The notes under the pieces are model-generated. The model had not been told where the DNA came from. It saw nothing but the letters and a program-made list of their open reading frames with translations, and did no database searches. A DNA stretch of 64,000 bases, taken from Isochrysis galbana (lineage: Eukaryota > Haptophyta > Isochrysidales > Isochrysidaceae). The DNA lies in NCBI GenBank assembly GCA_018136815.1, contig CM030940.1, positions 2,970,601 through 3,034,600 on the forward strand, in the 5' to 3' direction. Numbering within the stretch: the stretch's first letter is position 1; each line of letters opens with the position of its first letter. Shown piece by piece: positions 9,993 to 18,445 of the stretch. Both the position numbers and the translations under genes were made by a program.

Positions 9993-12900
9993 ATGTGGCT
10001 CGCCACCTCCTCGCTCGAGTCGTACGTACACGAGCTGCTACGCAAGTACGTGGGTCGATTTGTGAGTGTGCCTCGAGAGGGGTTTACCTTCTCCCTCTGG
10101 GCCGGGGAGGGTCTGCTCGAGGGAGTCTCTGTCTGCGCTGAGACTCTCGGCCCGCTGCGTGTTGTGAGAGGTGTCGTCGCAATTGTCAGGCTCAAGGTGC
10201 CGTGGCACGCGCTGCGATCGGAGCCCGTAACCATACGTGTGGAGGGACTCGTCCTTCATCTTGAGCCATCCACCGACCAGCACGCTCCGCCTGCAGCCGC
10301 TGACGGAGGCGCGTGCAGAGAGACGGCTCAGCAAGGAGCCAACACGGCTGGCGCACGTGCCAATTCATCGAGGATGTGCAGCGGCTCGGCTGCGGACTCG
10401 GGTCGCATAGATAGAGATGCATGCGACTGTACCATTCACGTGGGATGTGGCGATGATGATGCACGCTCATCGTCCAGCGAGAGAAAGGGTTGGGCTGCAG
10501 ACATACCTGAAGTGGAAAGGGCTAGCAATGGCAGCTTCTCTGGCTTCTTCGAATCTATGGCGGCACTTATATTGTCCAATATCGTGCTCGAAATCCGTGA
10601 TGCTGTGGTCTCTTTCAGTGGCGTCCGCAATGGATCTACAGAATCGGTGTTTGGATGCACGCCCCCCTGCGGTGGGCATGTCCACTCGGAAGGGGCTCCG
10701 CAGCAGCGCATTACGTACACAGCACGGATACGAGAGCTCAGATCGAGCCCCGCAGACGGTGAATGGCGCGCCGCTTTCCTGTCTGAGGCACCCAAGGACC
10801 ACCAGCCTAGTCGTTGGCGAGTTGGAATGCGTGGATTCTCACTGTCCAGCCGGCAAGAGACAGCCGCCTCGCCGGATGTCAACACCGAGGGGATTGATAG
10901 GTTTGATTTTGCTGCGAGTCTTGAATCGGAGACTCGAGGCACTGCATCTGGCCCCTCTCGACGTGCAGATCAGGGTCCGGCTGCTGCCGATGCTTCCGCC
11001 CCGATTCCAGTTCAAAGACTCCCCTGCGCTCATATATCCTTGAGCCATGCTGACCACACTGCGAAAGGACTGAGGCAGGCTGTGGTGGGCGTCAATGATA
11101 CTAGTACTGGCCATCGCGCCTCTAATGCTACTGCGTCAAACGGTGCGTCTTCCGAAGACATCATACTGGCCGTTCGCGTTGAGCCTCTCGACGGCCAAGC
11201 ATCGTGGGCTGATGGAGGTGAGGATGCCGTCGCAAAGGCTCAAGCGGCCGTAGCTCAGACGGAGCGGAAGGGCCACACCGGCAGTGGTATCACGTCTGTG
11301 AAAACGAAAAAGCATGGATTTTCGCGAATGGCTCCAGAAGGGATAGCATCGTCGGCAGCTCCCTGCCGCTATACAAATCGCGCACAGCTCCCTGGCCACA
11401 CAGCTTGCAAGGCAGCGGATGACAATGAGCACGGGGTCGAGTCCATCATTTCGGACATGGACACCGTGATTCTTCTCGAGCGGTTCGCATCAGAATCAGC
11501 CATGTCGGCCACTCAGCCCCAGCCTTCGCGAATCCCGAACAATCAAGAAACATCGATTCAGCGAATGTGGTTGTGGCTGCCTACAGGTCTCCATGCGTGC
11601 GTGCGCGAATCCTTGTGGAAAGATTTGCAATCATCGATCAAGATGCTCTTCAACAACGTGTCCCCACTCGGCGAGTTGGGAGGTGTGTATCAGCCGCACC
11701 CACTCTTTTTGTCACCACAGCAACGCCGAAGCAGCGGGTACACATTTCCAGGACTAGGTCTTGGCGGTGCTTGGGACATGGATTTGCACTTTCTCCAATC
11801 GATGCCTGAGGGCGCCACACTTGATCCTGACCTCGCCTTCGCACCAGCGAACTCTCATTCAGCTGCAGGCCGAGCGAGCCGAGCGATGAAGTCGCCTGAT
11901 GGAGCACGCGCGCAGCACACACATGGAACTCGAGAAGACATCGAGACATGCACCACTCTACGGCTCACCGAGACCGAGGACACTGAATACATTGGCATCG
12001 ATTTCTCCAGCATCGATAGCTCTTGTGCCCATGAACCGGGAGAGCAGGTCCGCCACGGTGTTTGTGTCCATCTGGAACTGAGGCTGCGCCAACATCTTGC
12101 ACTCGTCCAAGGTAGCTCACTCGACGACGCCCGGATATTAGCGCGCCTGTCGGCTACGATTCGCGACTCGCCACACGACCCGATGGCTCACTATAGGCGT
12201 GCCTCAAAGCTGCTAACGCTCGGGCTCGAGGCGGAGGCTGCGCGTGATGCGGCCACCTGCTTGCAGTTAGACCCACAGTATGCGAAGGCCCACTTCGTGC
12301 GCGGCCGCGCCTTGTACGCCCTAGGTGAATATCGACAAGCGTTCCACCACTATGAGCAAGGGCTTGAGCTTGATCCACGCCCTGGACTTTCAGCGTGGTT
12401 GGCGCGAGAAATGGCTCGGCCAGGGTATCGCTCTGCTGAGCTATCGGATGCAGTAGTGGAGAGGCGTGTGCGAGCCGCCATTTTCAAGAACGATTCGCAT
12501 GCGCTGGCGATGCTATTGAAGCGATGTAAAGTCACTACTCTCCTGCCCTGCGACAGAGCACAAGACACCTCAAGCGGTACTCTTTTGGTGAGGGCATCGT
12601 CCAGCGAATCCACGTTAAGCGCCGAGTCGGCACTCCAGTTTGCCGCACAGAACGGTCACGCCGACTGTGTAGTCTTGCTTCTTCGTCATGGTGTGCCGGC
12701 AACAGGTCGCGGAGATGGTGGCCGCACGCCGCTGATGACCGCCTTGCATGCTCATCATGCGGACGCCGCCCTTGCCTTGATACCTCAAGCATCTGTGGGG
12801 CCGTCGTTCATCGCTAACGAGGGTGACGACGTTTCTGCACAGCCCCAAGCCGATGTGCACGCGGTCTGTGACCGCGGCCAAACGGCGCTGCATCTAGCGG

Positions 12901-13541
12901 CCAAGTATGGCTTGCTCTCTTGCACGATGCGCTTACTTGACGTAGGGGCCAGCCCGGCTGCGAAGGACAAGCAACTGCGCACTCCCCTCCATGCCGCTTC
13001 CGCCGCGGGGGAGGGCGTGATTCTTACATACCTCCTTCGTAGTGATCACGGGCGCGAGAGCATTGATGCTAGGGATGTGGATGGATGTAGTCCCGCTCTC
13101 CTGGCCGCCCGCACGGCCCATGCAGCGTTTTGCGCTCCGTCGCCTTGCTCCGTTCAAGTAGAGCGACTCCTCCAATGCTCAATGATCTGCGTACAAGAGG
13201 GATGCAAAGCAGAGACAGCCACATTTGACGATGGCCGATCATTGCTACACTTTGCTGCTGCCCTTGGTGCTCAAGATCTTCTCGGCTTGTTGTTGGCCAA
13301 ATCTACGAACGTTAACGCCCTGTGCGCCACCAACGACGCCTCGCCATTACATTACGCTGCTGCTCATGGCCAAACGACCAGCGTTCGTTTGTTGCTCGCG
13401 GCTAGGGCGAGTGTAGATTCGCGTGATCGCAATGGCTTTTCTCCTATTGAGTATGCGCTTCATGGGGTCAATGGACGTTCAGCGTCGCAAGCAGGCCGTA
13501 CAGCGTGCTACAACATGCTTCTGCGCCATCTCGCGAGGTAG
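9993..13541 (+). CDS. chorein-N / TPR / ankyrin-repeat protein
   Basis: A single exon of 1182 residues. Residues 1-90 match the chorein N-terminal domain of VPS13/ATG2 bridge-type lipid-transfer proteins: MWLATSSLESYVHELLRKYV, then LWAGEGLLEGVSV, then LKVPWHALRSEPVTIRVEGL. A low-complexity Ser/Ala-rich stretch follows. Residues about 540-610 form a second structured block containing WDMDLHF. About 710-795 are TPR-like helices (AHYRRASKLLTLGLEAEAA, YAKAHFVRGRALYALGEYRQA). About 880-1175 hold five or more ankyrin repeats (GQTALHLAAKYGLLSCTMRLL, ASPLHYAAAHGQTTSVRLLL). The long beta-groove that lets VPS13 move lipid is absent, so a membrane-contact adaptor role is a guess. The start is chosen because GCCGCATG directly precedes the chorein motif and the upstream frame is microsatellite. 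Confidence 0.8.
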   Translation: MWLATSSLESYVHELLRKYVGRFVSVPREGFTFSLWAGEGLLEGVSVCAETLGPLRVVRGVVAIVRLKVPWHALRSEPVTIRVEGLVLHLEPSTDQHAPPAAADGGACRETAQQGANTAGARANSSRMCSGSAADSGRIDRDACDCTIHVGCGDDDARSSSSERKGWAADIPEVERASNGSFSGFFESMAALILSNIVLEIRDAVVSFSGVRNGSTESVFGCTPPCGGHVHSEGAPQQRITYTARIRELRSSPADGEWRAAFLSEAPKDHQPSRWRVGMRGFSLSSRQETAASPDVNTEGIDRFDFAASLESETRGTASGPSRRADQGPAAADASAPIPVQRLPCAHISLSHADHTAKGLRQAVVGVNDTSTGHRASNATASNGASSEDIILAVRVEPLDGQASWADGGEDAVAKAQAAVAQTERKGHTGSGITSVKTKKHGFSRMAPEGIASSAAPCRYTNRAQLPGHTACKAADDNEHGVESIISDMDTVILLERFASESAMSATQPQPSRIPNNQETSIQRMWLWLPTGLHACVRESLWKDLQSSIKMLFNNVSPLGELGGVYQPHPLFLSPQQRRSSGYTFPGLGLGGAWDMDLHFLQSMPEGATLDPDLAFAPANSHSAAGRASRAMKSPDGARAQHTHGTREDIETCTTLRLTETEDTEYIGIDFSSIDSSCAHEPGEQVRHGVCVHLELRLRQHLALVQGSSLDDARILARLSATIRDSPHDPMAHYRRASKLLTLGLEAEAARDAATCLQLDPQYAKAHFVRGRALYALGEYRQAFHHYEQGLELDPRPGLSAWLAREMARPGYRSAELSDAVVERRVRAAIFKNDSHALAMLLKRCKVTTLLPCDRAQDTSSGTLLVRASSSESTLSAESALQFAAQNGHADCVVLLLRHGVPATGRGDGGRTPLMTALHAHHADAALALIPQASVGPSFIANEGDDVSAQPQADVHAVCDRGQTALHLAAKYGLLSCTMRLLDVGASPAAKDKQLRTPLHAASAAGEGVILTYLLRSDHGRESIDARDVDGCSPALLAARTAHAAFCAPSPCSVQVERLLQCSMICVQEGCKAETATFDDGRSLLHFAAALGAQDLLGLLLAKSTNVNALCATNDASPLHYAAAHGQTTSVRLLLAARASVDSRDRNGFSPIEYALHGVNGRSASQAGRTACYNMLLRHLAR

Positions 13542-13779
13542 CGGTACACTCCGTCTGCTCGCAGAGAACTTCCTTCAAAATACCTCAATTCATATCGATC
13601 GTACTCTTCCATGAAACAATTCTAGTCGATCGTACCCTCCCATCAACATGTCACGCTTCCTATGACGCCTTTGTCTTCTTCATTCTAGGCTGTGCAAGCA
13701 CCACTATGACACATTTTGTGCGGAACGTTCCCAGCGATTTGTAAGAGCTCGACGATCTTTAAAGAGATAGGGATAGGGT

Positions 13780-14100
13780 CAACTAACTTTATAGTCAGTT
13801 GCCATGGAGCGCGCCGGCGCGCCCCTCCTCCCTTTCGGGGCCCCCGCCGCGGGCGGCCACTAAGCTCCCATGGAGCAGTCGCTGGCGAAGCAGCCGCGTC
13901 CACCCACCGTTGGAGGCCGAGCAGGTGCGTGTGACTCGCGTCGCGCCACACGGCCTGTGGCCCCAGCCACAGCCACAGCATGTGCACAGCAGACATGCTA
14001 GCCCCCCACATGGAGGACAGCAATCTGCAGAGCTTGGCGGCTCGGCAGACCAAGAAGAGGCCCACCCCATGTGCCACTCCTCCAAAAAAAAACTCTTAAT
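13780..14100 (-). mobile_element. hairpin-ended repeat, type C copy 1 (LINE 3' terminal segment)
   Basis: On the minus strand it follows a T run (complement of 14086-14094) and ends in the hairpin at 13780-13801 (CAACTAACT / AGTCAGTTG, ATAA loop when read on this strand) preceded by GCGCTCCAT. It shares a long block with 55140-55360, including GACT..GTCGC and GGCC.GTGGCC. Both lie next to LINE-derived sequence. Confidence 0.6.
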
Positions 14101-14571
14101 ATTCACACCGCGCGCGCGACTTTGTGACATTTTCCTGACAGCCGCGCCCGCATCCCTCATCACTCCCTTTCACTCGCCTTGCGGCTCGTCCCCTCGTGCT
14201 CTACCTAGGGGCTCAGTGTTCGGGGTTTCCAGTGGCAGGCGGCGTGCACCGATTCCCGATGGTCGCTTCCTCGGCCTTTCCTCGCGCCATCGGACGGTCG
14301 GTTTCTCTTGTGGTTCTCGTGGGTGTTGTCGCGTGAAGAGTGGGATATGGGGCTGTGTTGCGCACTGTGCCTGCGATGTGGAGTCGTGGGGGGTGCGGGG
14401 TGCTGCGTTTGGTGGGAGATTAAGCCAGCCTGTCCGCTATGTCGAGTGCTTGTGCCACTAAAGTCAGGTTTGTGTTCATCATCGCGAGGGCGCCTTTGGC
14501 GTTTATTTTGGCAAGATCGGGGCGCTAAGTTCCCGTGCGTCTTTGATCTTTGGCCTTCTGCCTCGGGAGGC
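14101..14571 (-). mobile_element. LINE 3' untranslated fragment and flank
   Basis: 14090-14220 matches the 3' region of the LINE at 23214-23545: AATATTC beside an A run, the TTGCGGC block, and CCTCGTGCTCTACYTAGGGG. The rest, to 14571, holds no recognisable gene. It appears to be the end of one LINE copy lying beside another. Confidence 0.5.
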
Positions 14572-15150
14572 AACTAAGTTTATACTTAGACGCGATGGAG
14601 CGCGCCGACTCGACTGGGGGGTTGGGTCGGGCGGGGTGCACCGGCCCTCAGTGGTCTGTTCTCTCCTTCCTCCTGTGCCTCTGGGTGGCCGGTTTCTTGC
14701 TGTTGTGCTGCAGGTGTTGCGCCGTTGCTGGGGTACCGCATGCTCGTGGGTTGTTCGTTTTTCTTGAGTGGTTTTCCCGGGGGGGGGGGGGGGGATGTGC
14801 CTCGACCTCAGGCGAGCTTCTCGGCGAGGCCGATCGCTTCCGTCACTAGGCCGAGGTTGTCGCTCATTTTTAGTTTTCCCTTGTCGTCCTCTGTGAAGAT
14901 GGGAGCGCTGAGCTCCGCTGGCCTTTTTATTTTAGGTTTTCTCCCCTGGGCCGCCGTGCGAGTGCGCATTTGGCGACAAGCTTTGGACGGGGTATGGCCC
15001 CTCACCAGGGTGGTGAATCTTATCATCGTGGCTTCTAGGACCGGTATATAGTGGTATTCATATGATTCGAACTCTACTCTGTAGAAGTCTCGTATTATGT
15101 ATTTCCAGGCTATGATGTAGAGGGTTTTCAAGCTGTCAGGGGTGGTCCGG
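14572..15150 (-). pseudogene. LINE fragment: C-terminal part of the RT protein plus 3' end with hairpin
   Basis: On the minus strand the frame reads TTPDSLKTLYIIAWKYII, then YHYIPVLEATMIRFTTLVRG, then AAQGRKPKIKRPAELSAP, and stops at 14808. This matches the last 110 residues of the LINE at 23546. A 3' tail follows, with the GGTGCACC and AGGAGGAAGGAGAGAAC blocks, and ends with GCGCTCCAT and the hairpin at 14572-14591. The reverse transcriptase domain is missing, and the internal part of the tail is shorter than in the other copies. Confidence 0.7.
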
Positions 15151-15264
15151 GGCCTTTTTCTTCGTCCAACCCCCCAACCGGTGCGCTGGGGCAGCGTTCT
15201 TTTCGTCCGTAACGGGTTAGGACGGCACGTGAAGCGATCGCGCCAAGGGGGACACAAGGCAGAC

Positions 15265-15580
15265 ATGACGGAGCAAACGGAGCAACCGCGCAAGGGGAGC
15301 AGAGGAGGATGGTTGTTGGTCGCTGCCATTGTCGGCGGCGTCACCCTTTTCGTCTTCGGTCTGCTGCTGGCCGGGCTCCTGAGTAAACCATCGCCGGAGG
15401 AGCCGCCCACCGTGACGAAGGACGACTCCAACGCCGCCGCAGAGGAGGCCGCCGCGGCGGCTCAGAGGCGGCGCGCAACCGAGCTCAATCCTCTGGAGCT
15501 CGAGTCCAACCAACGCACTTGCCGGCAGTGCGCAGCGCGCGACCGCTCCTCGTCCGTCCAGAGGCGTTGTGTCGTCCGAG
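15265..15580 (+). CDS. possible first exon of a single-pass membrane protein
   Basis: An ATG at 15265 opens a short basic stretch, then a clear membrane segment (WLLVAAIVGGVTLFVFGLLLAGLL), then a Glu/Ala-rich helical stretch. No family recognised. The frame runs on into repeat-like sequence, so the true exon end is unknown; GAG|GTCTCA at 15578-15586 is a weak donor. It could be the 5' part of the b561 gene downstream, but the phases I tried do not join. Confidence 0.35.
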
Positions 15581-15649
15581 GTCTCAAGCGCGCGCGCGCC
15601 CTCGAGCTCAAGCAACTGGAGCTTGCGCAACCTCTCGTTCGAAGGCGGC

Positions 15650-16197
15650 TTGCCTTCATTTGGTCTCCTTTCCCTCAGGGTTTCTTCCCCTCCCGTGGGG
15701 ACTCTCCCTCCCACCCAAAAAGGGAGGAAACCCCAACAACGCACTCCCCCCCCCCCGCTCTCTCAGGGAAGCGGGCTTGCGGTGGCCGCCGCCGGCGTCG
15801 CGCTCGCCGTCGCGTCGGTGCCCCGAGGGCGCCACTTCTCGCACCCCCATCACACGCTCGGGATCGTCGCCCTCGCCCTCGCCCTGCTGCAGCCGCTCAA
15901 CGCGCTCGTGCGCGGCACGCCCGGCGCCCGCACCACACGCCGCGCCGTGTGGCGGGTCGCGCACAAGGGGACGGGCTACGCCGTGCTCGGCGTGGGCGTC
16001 TACCAGGCCCTCTCGAGGCGCGCCCTCATGCCGAGCCAAGGCGACGCCGTTCTCGTCGCGTACGGGGTGCTCCTGGGCCTCTCCTTCGGGGTGCTCGCGG
16101 GGGGGCTCATGGTAGGGTGAGAGTCCCCACGGGAGGGGATTTCTTTTATACCGGCGCATCGCGTATTTGGAAACGAGGGGTACCAAATGAAGGCAAA
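15650..16197. repeat. imperfect inverted repeats on both sides of the b561 exon
   Basis: 15646-15663 (GCTTGCCTTCATTTGGT) and 15676-15706 (TTCCCCTCCCGTGGGGACTCTC) reappear inverted at about 16176-16197 (ACCAAATGAAGGCAAAC) and 16119-16142. The two arms enclose the b561 exon. Confidence 0.5.
15767..16120 (+). CDS. cytochrome b561-domain protein, C-terminal half only
   Basis: The frame 15767-16120 starts after a CCCCCCCCGCTCTCTCAG acceptor and ends TGA at 16118-16120. It encodes three to four membrane helices with FSHPHHTLGIVALALALLQP, then RRAVWRVAHKGTGYAVLGVG, which match the second half of the b561 core, including two candidate haem-ligand histidines. Proteins of this family move electrons across membranes, with ascorbate or a DOMON domain as partner. 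The first half of the core, with the other haem ligands, is not found upstream. A missing exon, or a fragment carried by the surrounding inverted repeats, are both possible. Confidence 0.6.
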   Translation, partial: GSGLAVAAAGVALAVASVPRGRHFSHPHHTLGIVALALALLQPLNALVRGTPGARTTRRAVWRVAHKGTGYAVLGVGVYQALSRRALMPSQGDAVLVAYGVLLGLSFGVLAGGLMVG

Positions 16198-16795
16198 CGA
16201 CCTGACCAGAGGGGCTGTTTACGCGCGCACGCCACAAGCACTCGGTCGTTGCACAACTTCTCGTTCGGCCAGAGGGGTTGTGTCGTCCGAGGTGTCGGTG
16301 TCATGCGCGCGGCGCGTCGCTCGTTCGGCCAGAGGGGTTGTGTCGGTGGATGGACGTTGGTGTCACGCGCCACGCGCAGCGCGCAGTGCCCAGTGCGCGG
16401 CGCTTGTCAAGCTCAAAGTCACTGGGGCCAAGGAACGCTACCCGTCGATGTGGGCACTCATCAAGCCTTACATGGGCCGTTGGTGCAAGGCAAACCTCAT
16501 GCTCGTTGGCGACTACTCCGACGAGTACGACAGGCTCCCCAAGACCAAGTACATTGGAGACGAGGCCGCCGTCGCGTACCTCTGTATGGAATATATCATG
16601 GCTGAAACGAATCCTATGGTGCAAGTGCACCGAGCAGCTGGTAAACTCTACATGGAGAACAAGAAGGCCGTCCTCGCACGCGTCACGGATCTCGCCACCC
16701 AAGATCAGCCAAGCGACACCGTCGCCTGCCAGCAGAATGACGAGGAAGAGGGATGTGAGAAAAAGACGAAGAAGATGAAAACTCAGCACGCGTAG
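16187..16795 (+). CDS. unknown transposon-associated protein, 3' part duplicated downstream
   Basis: I do not recognise this protein. The frame up to about residue 70 is repeat-like. From residue about 72 it looks like a real protein: ERYPSMWALIKPYMGRWCKA, YSDEYDRLPKTKYIGDEAAV, and a Lys-rich end CEKKTKKMKTQ. The last 55 codons and 100 bases of 3' flank recur at 17545-17829, another short piece at 16912-16965, and an inverted piece at 30583-30634, so it belongs to a repeated element. The 3' flank ends with CCTGGCCCTCTTTTGACGG. The real start is unclear; this could be the end of a transposase from a family I cannot name. Confidence 0.4.
   Translation: MKANDLTRGAVYARTPQALGRCTTSRSARGVVSSEVSVSCARRVARSARGVVSVDGRWCHAPRAARSAQCAALVKLKVTGAKERYPSMWALIKPYMGRWCKANLMLVGDYSDEYDRLPKTKYIGDEAAVAYLCMEYIMAETNPMVQVHRAAGKLYMENKKAVLARVTDLATQDQPSDTVACQQNDEEEGCEKKTKKMKTQHA
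16259..16375. repeat. two tandem copies of a 60-base unit
   Basis: TCGTTCGGCCAGAGGGGTTG occurs at 16259-16278 and 16321-16340; a weaker copy (GTCCGTCCAGAGGCGTTGTG) lies at 15552-15571. Confidence 0.6.
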
Positions 16796-17080
16796 CTGGG
16801 GGTATAATAGACCAAAAAGAAAACAAATAACCTGACAATTATAATATTGAGCCTTGTGTATATACCAAAAAGGAAACAAATAACCTGGCCCTCTTTTGAC
16901 GGAACGCGACTTTGTGAGAAAAAGACGAAGAAGATGAAAACTCAGCCCGCGTAGCTGGGGGTGTTGGGAGTGGGGGGGCGTGATTAGCTTTGCAATAATA
17001 ATATTTAGCTTTGTAATTGTAATAATACTAACCAAAAAGAAAACAAATAGCCTGGCCCTCTTTTGACGGAACGCGACTTA
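16626..17080 (+). mobile_element. ends of repeat family E, copies 1 and 2
   Basis: The segment 16626-16912 (ORF end plus A/T-rich tail) finishes with CCTGGCCCTCTTTTGACGG AACGCGACTT at 16884-16912. A truncated second copy of the ORF end starts at once (16912) and finishes with the same terminal motif at 17051-17080. Confidence 0.6.
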
Positions 17081-17544
17081 ATGACTTAATGTTAGCACTA
17101 TTTTTTAAAATTAAATACAGACTAGCATAACAACTTTTTTTCTCTGCTTTCCCCCGCGGCGCATGTTCCCCCGCGCTTTTCCTCTGCGCCCGACCCGCCA
17201 CGTCTTTGCGGGTGTTTTGTTTTAACGACGTCGATCGTAATTTCCCATTATGGTGTGATACCGTGGTAGCTGTTGAACATCCCAACCATCGTCCTCCATT
17301 TCAAATATTAGTTGTGCATCATCATACACTTCTGTATCTGGCCGTGGTTGTCCCGACTCTTGCTCCATCTCTAATATTTCAGCCAATCTGATTAATTTCC
17401 GTCTCCTGAACTCTTGGATGACCGAGGCATTTCTCGGGTTAGGGTTGGACCCTCGAAAGGCGTAGGGATACATTTCTTCTTATCCATTGGAGAAAAAAAT
17501 TTACGGTGTGTGCGAAAAGTTTTTTACCCGTGACCTGGCAACAC
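17081..17544. other. intergenic AT-rich stretch
   Basis: No gene seen. Short frames on either strand match nothing I recognise. Confidence 0.4.
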
Positions 17545-17829
17545 GCCGAGCAGCTGGCAAACTCTACATGCAGGACAAGAAGGCCGTCCTCGCACGCATC
17601 ACGGATCTCGCCACCCAAGATCAGCCAAGCGATATCGTCGCCTGCCAGCAGAACGACGAGGAAGAGGGATGTGAGAAAAAGACGAAGAAGATGAAAACTC
17701 AGCACGCGTAGCTGGGGGTATAATAGACCAAAAAGAAAACAAATAACCTGACAATTATAATATTGAGCCTTGTGTATATACCAAAAAGAAAACAAATAAC
17801 CTGGCCCTCTTTTGACGGAACGCGACTTA
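17545..17829 (+). mobile_element. repeat family E, copy 3
   Basis: Near-identical to 16626-16912 over the whole length, including the coding end (KKAVLARITDLATQDQPSD) and the terminal CCTGGCCCTCTTTTGACGG at 17801-17819. The start of the ORF is missing. Confidence 0.7.
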
Positions 17830-17879
17830 AGTGCCGGGTTGCCCATTAGGCTCCCCGTGAGCGTTTTTGTTGGTATCGT

Positions 17880-18109
17880 GAAGAGGAGGGGCTGGTCAGA
17901 GAGATGGGAGATGGGCAGGCCACGACGGGCCAGGGCGGGCGAGTCAGGCGGGCCTGTGGGCGGAGAGGAATGGGCCAGCAGGGCTGTGTGCTCCTGGCAA
18001 GCCATCAGGCGTGCCAGGAGAGTGGGTGGATCCTCCCCCATGGCAGGGGAGGAGTGGAGAGAGAGGGGGCTCGTGCCCCCCCATGGGCGAACTAAGTATA
18101 AACTTAGTT
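17880..18109 (+). mobile_element. hairpin-ended dispersed repeat, type B copy 1
   Basis: Shares with 32030-32431 and (inverted) 21649-22140 the blocks GGGCTGGTCAGAG, CCACGACRGGCCAGGGCGGG, a hairpin CCTGGCA..TGCCAGG (17993-18018), GAGTGGGTGG, and the terminal hairpin AACTAAGTATAAACTTAGTT at 18090-18109, a perfect 8-base stem with loop ATAA. CCAT precedes the hairpin. Confidence 0.65.
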
Positions 18110-18445
18110 AAGCGCGGGCATGTGCAACACCGGCAACAAGCAAGTGCCCACATGCACATGGACGATGCTAGGTGGAATAATTATGATGCCAGGCGGAATT
18201 GGGCTTTCCAAGTGGATAAGAGGCCTCGCGCCCGGGGGAGGTGTGGGGTGTGAGGGGCTAGAGGGGATGCTGAAAGCGAGCGTGACCAATGCCCAATGAG
18301 CTTGCCCATTGAAGCGGTACAGGGCGCATGCGCATGAGAGCATGAGCATGCGAGATGGAATTAATGGTGAGACAATTCATGCAAACTATAGGTGTCAAGC
18401 AGAGACGCCCTTCGCACGTAGTGGACTTCCTGCTGGAGTTGCTAA
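18110..18445. other. intergenic, 3' side of MLH3
   Basis: No gene seen; includes the expected 3' untranslated region of MLH3 on the minus strand. Confidence 0.4.

Noticed and set aside
10038-13175. Minus-strand and shifted frames across the chorein gene
   Set aside because: They are shadows of the real plus-strand gene.
15142-16605. One continuous 487-codon plus-strand frame
   Set aside because: Only its start (membrane segment) looks real. The rest is Arg-rich and antisense-like, and crosses the b561 exon in another frame.
16301-17035. Long minus-strand frame opposite repeat family E
   Set aside because: It is antisense to a repeated plus-strand coding end and shows no domain.
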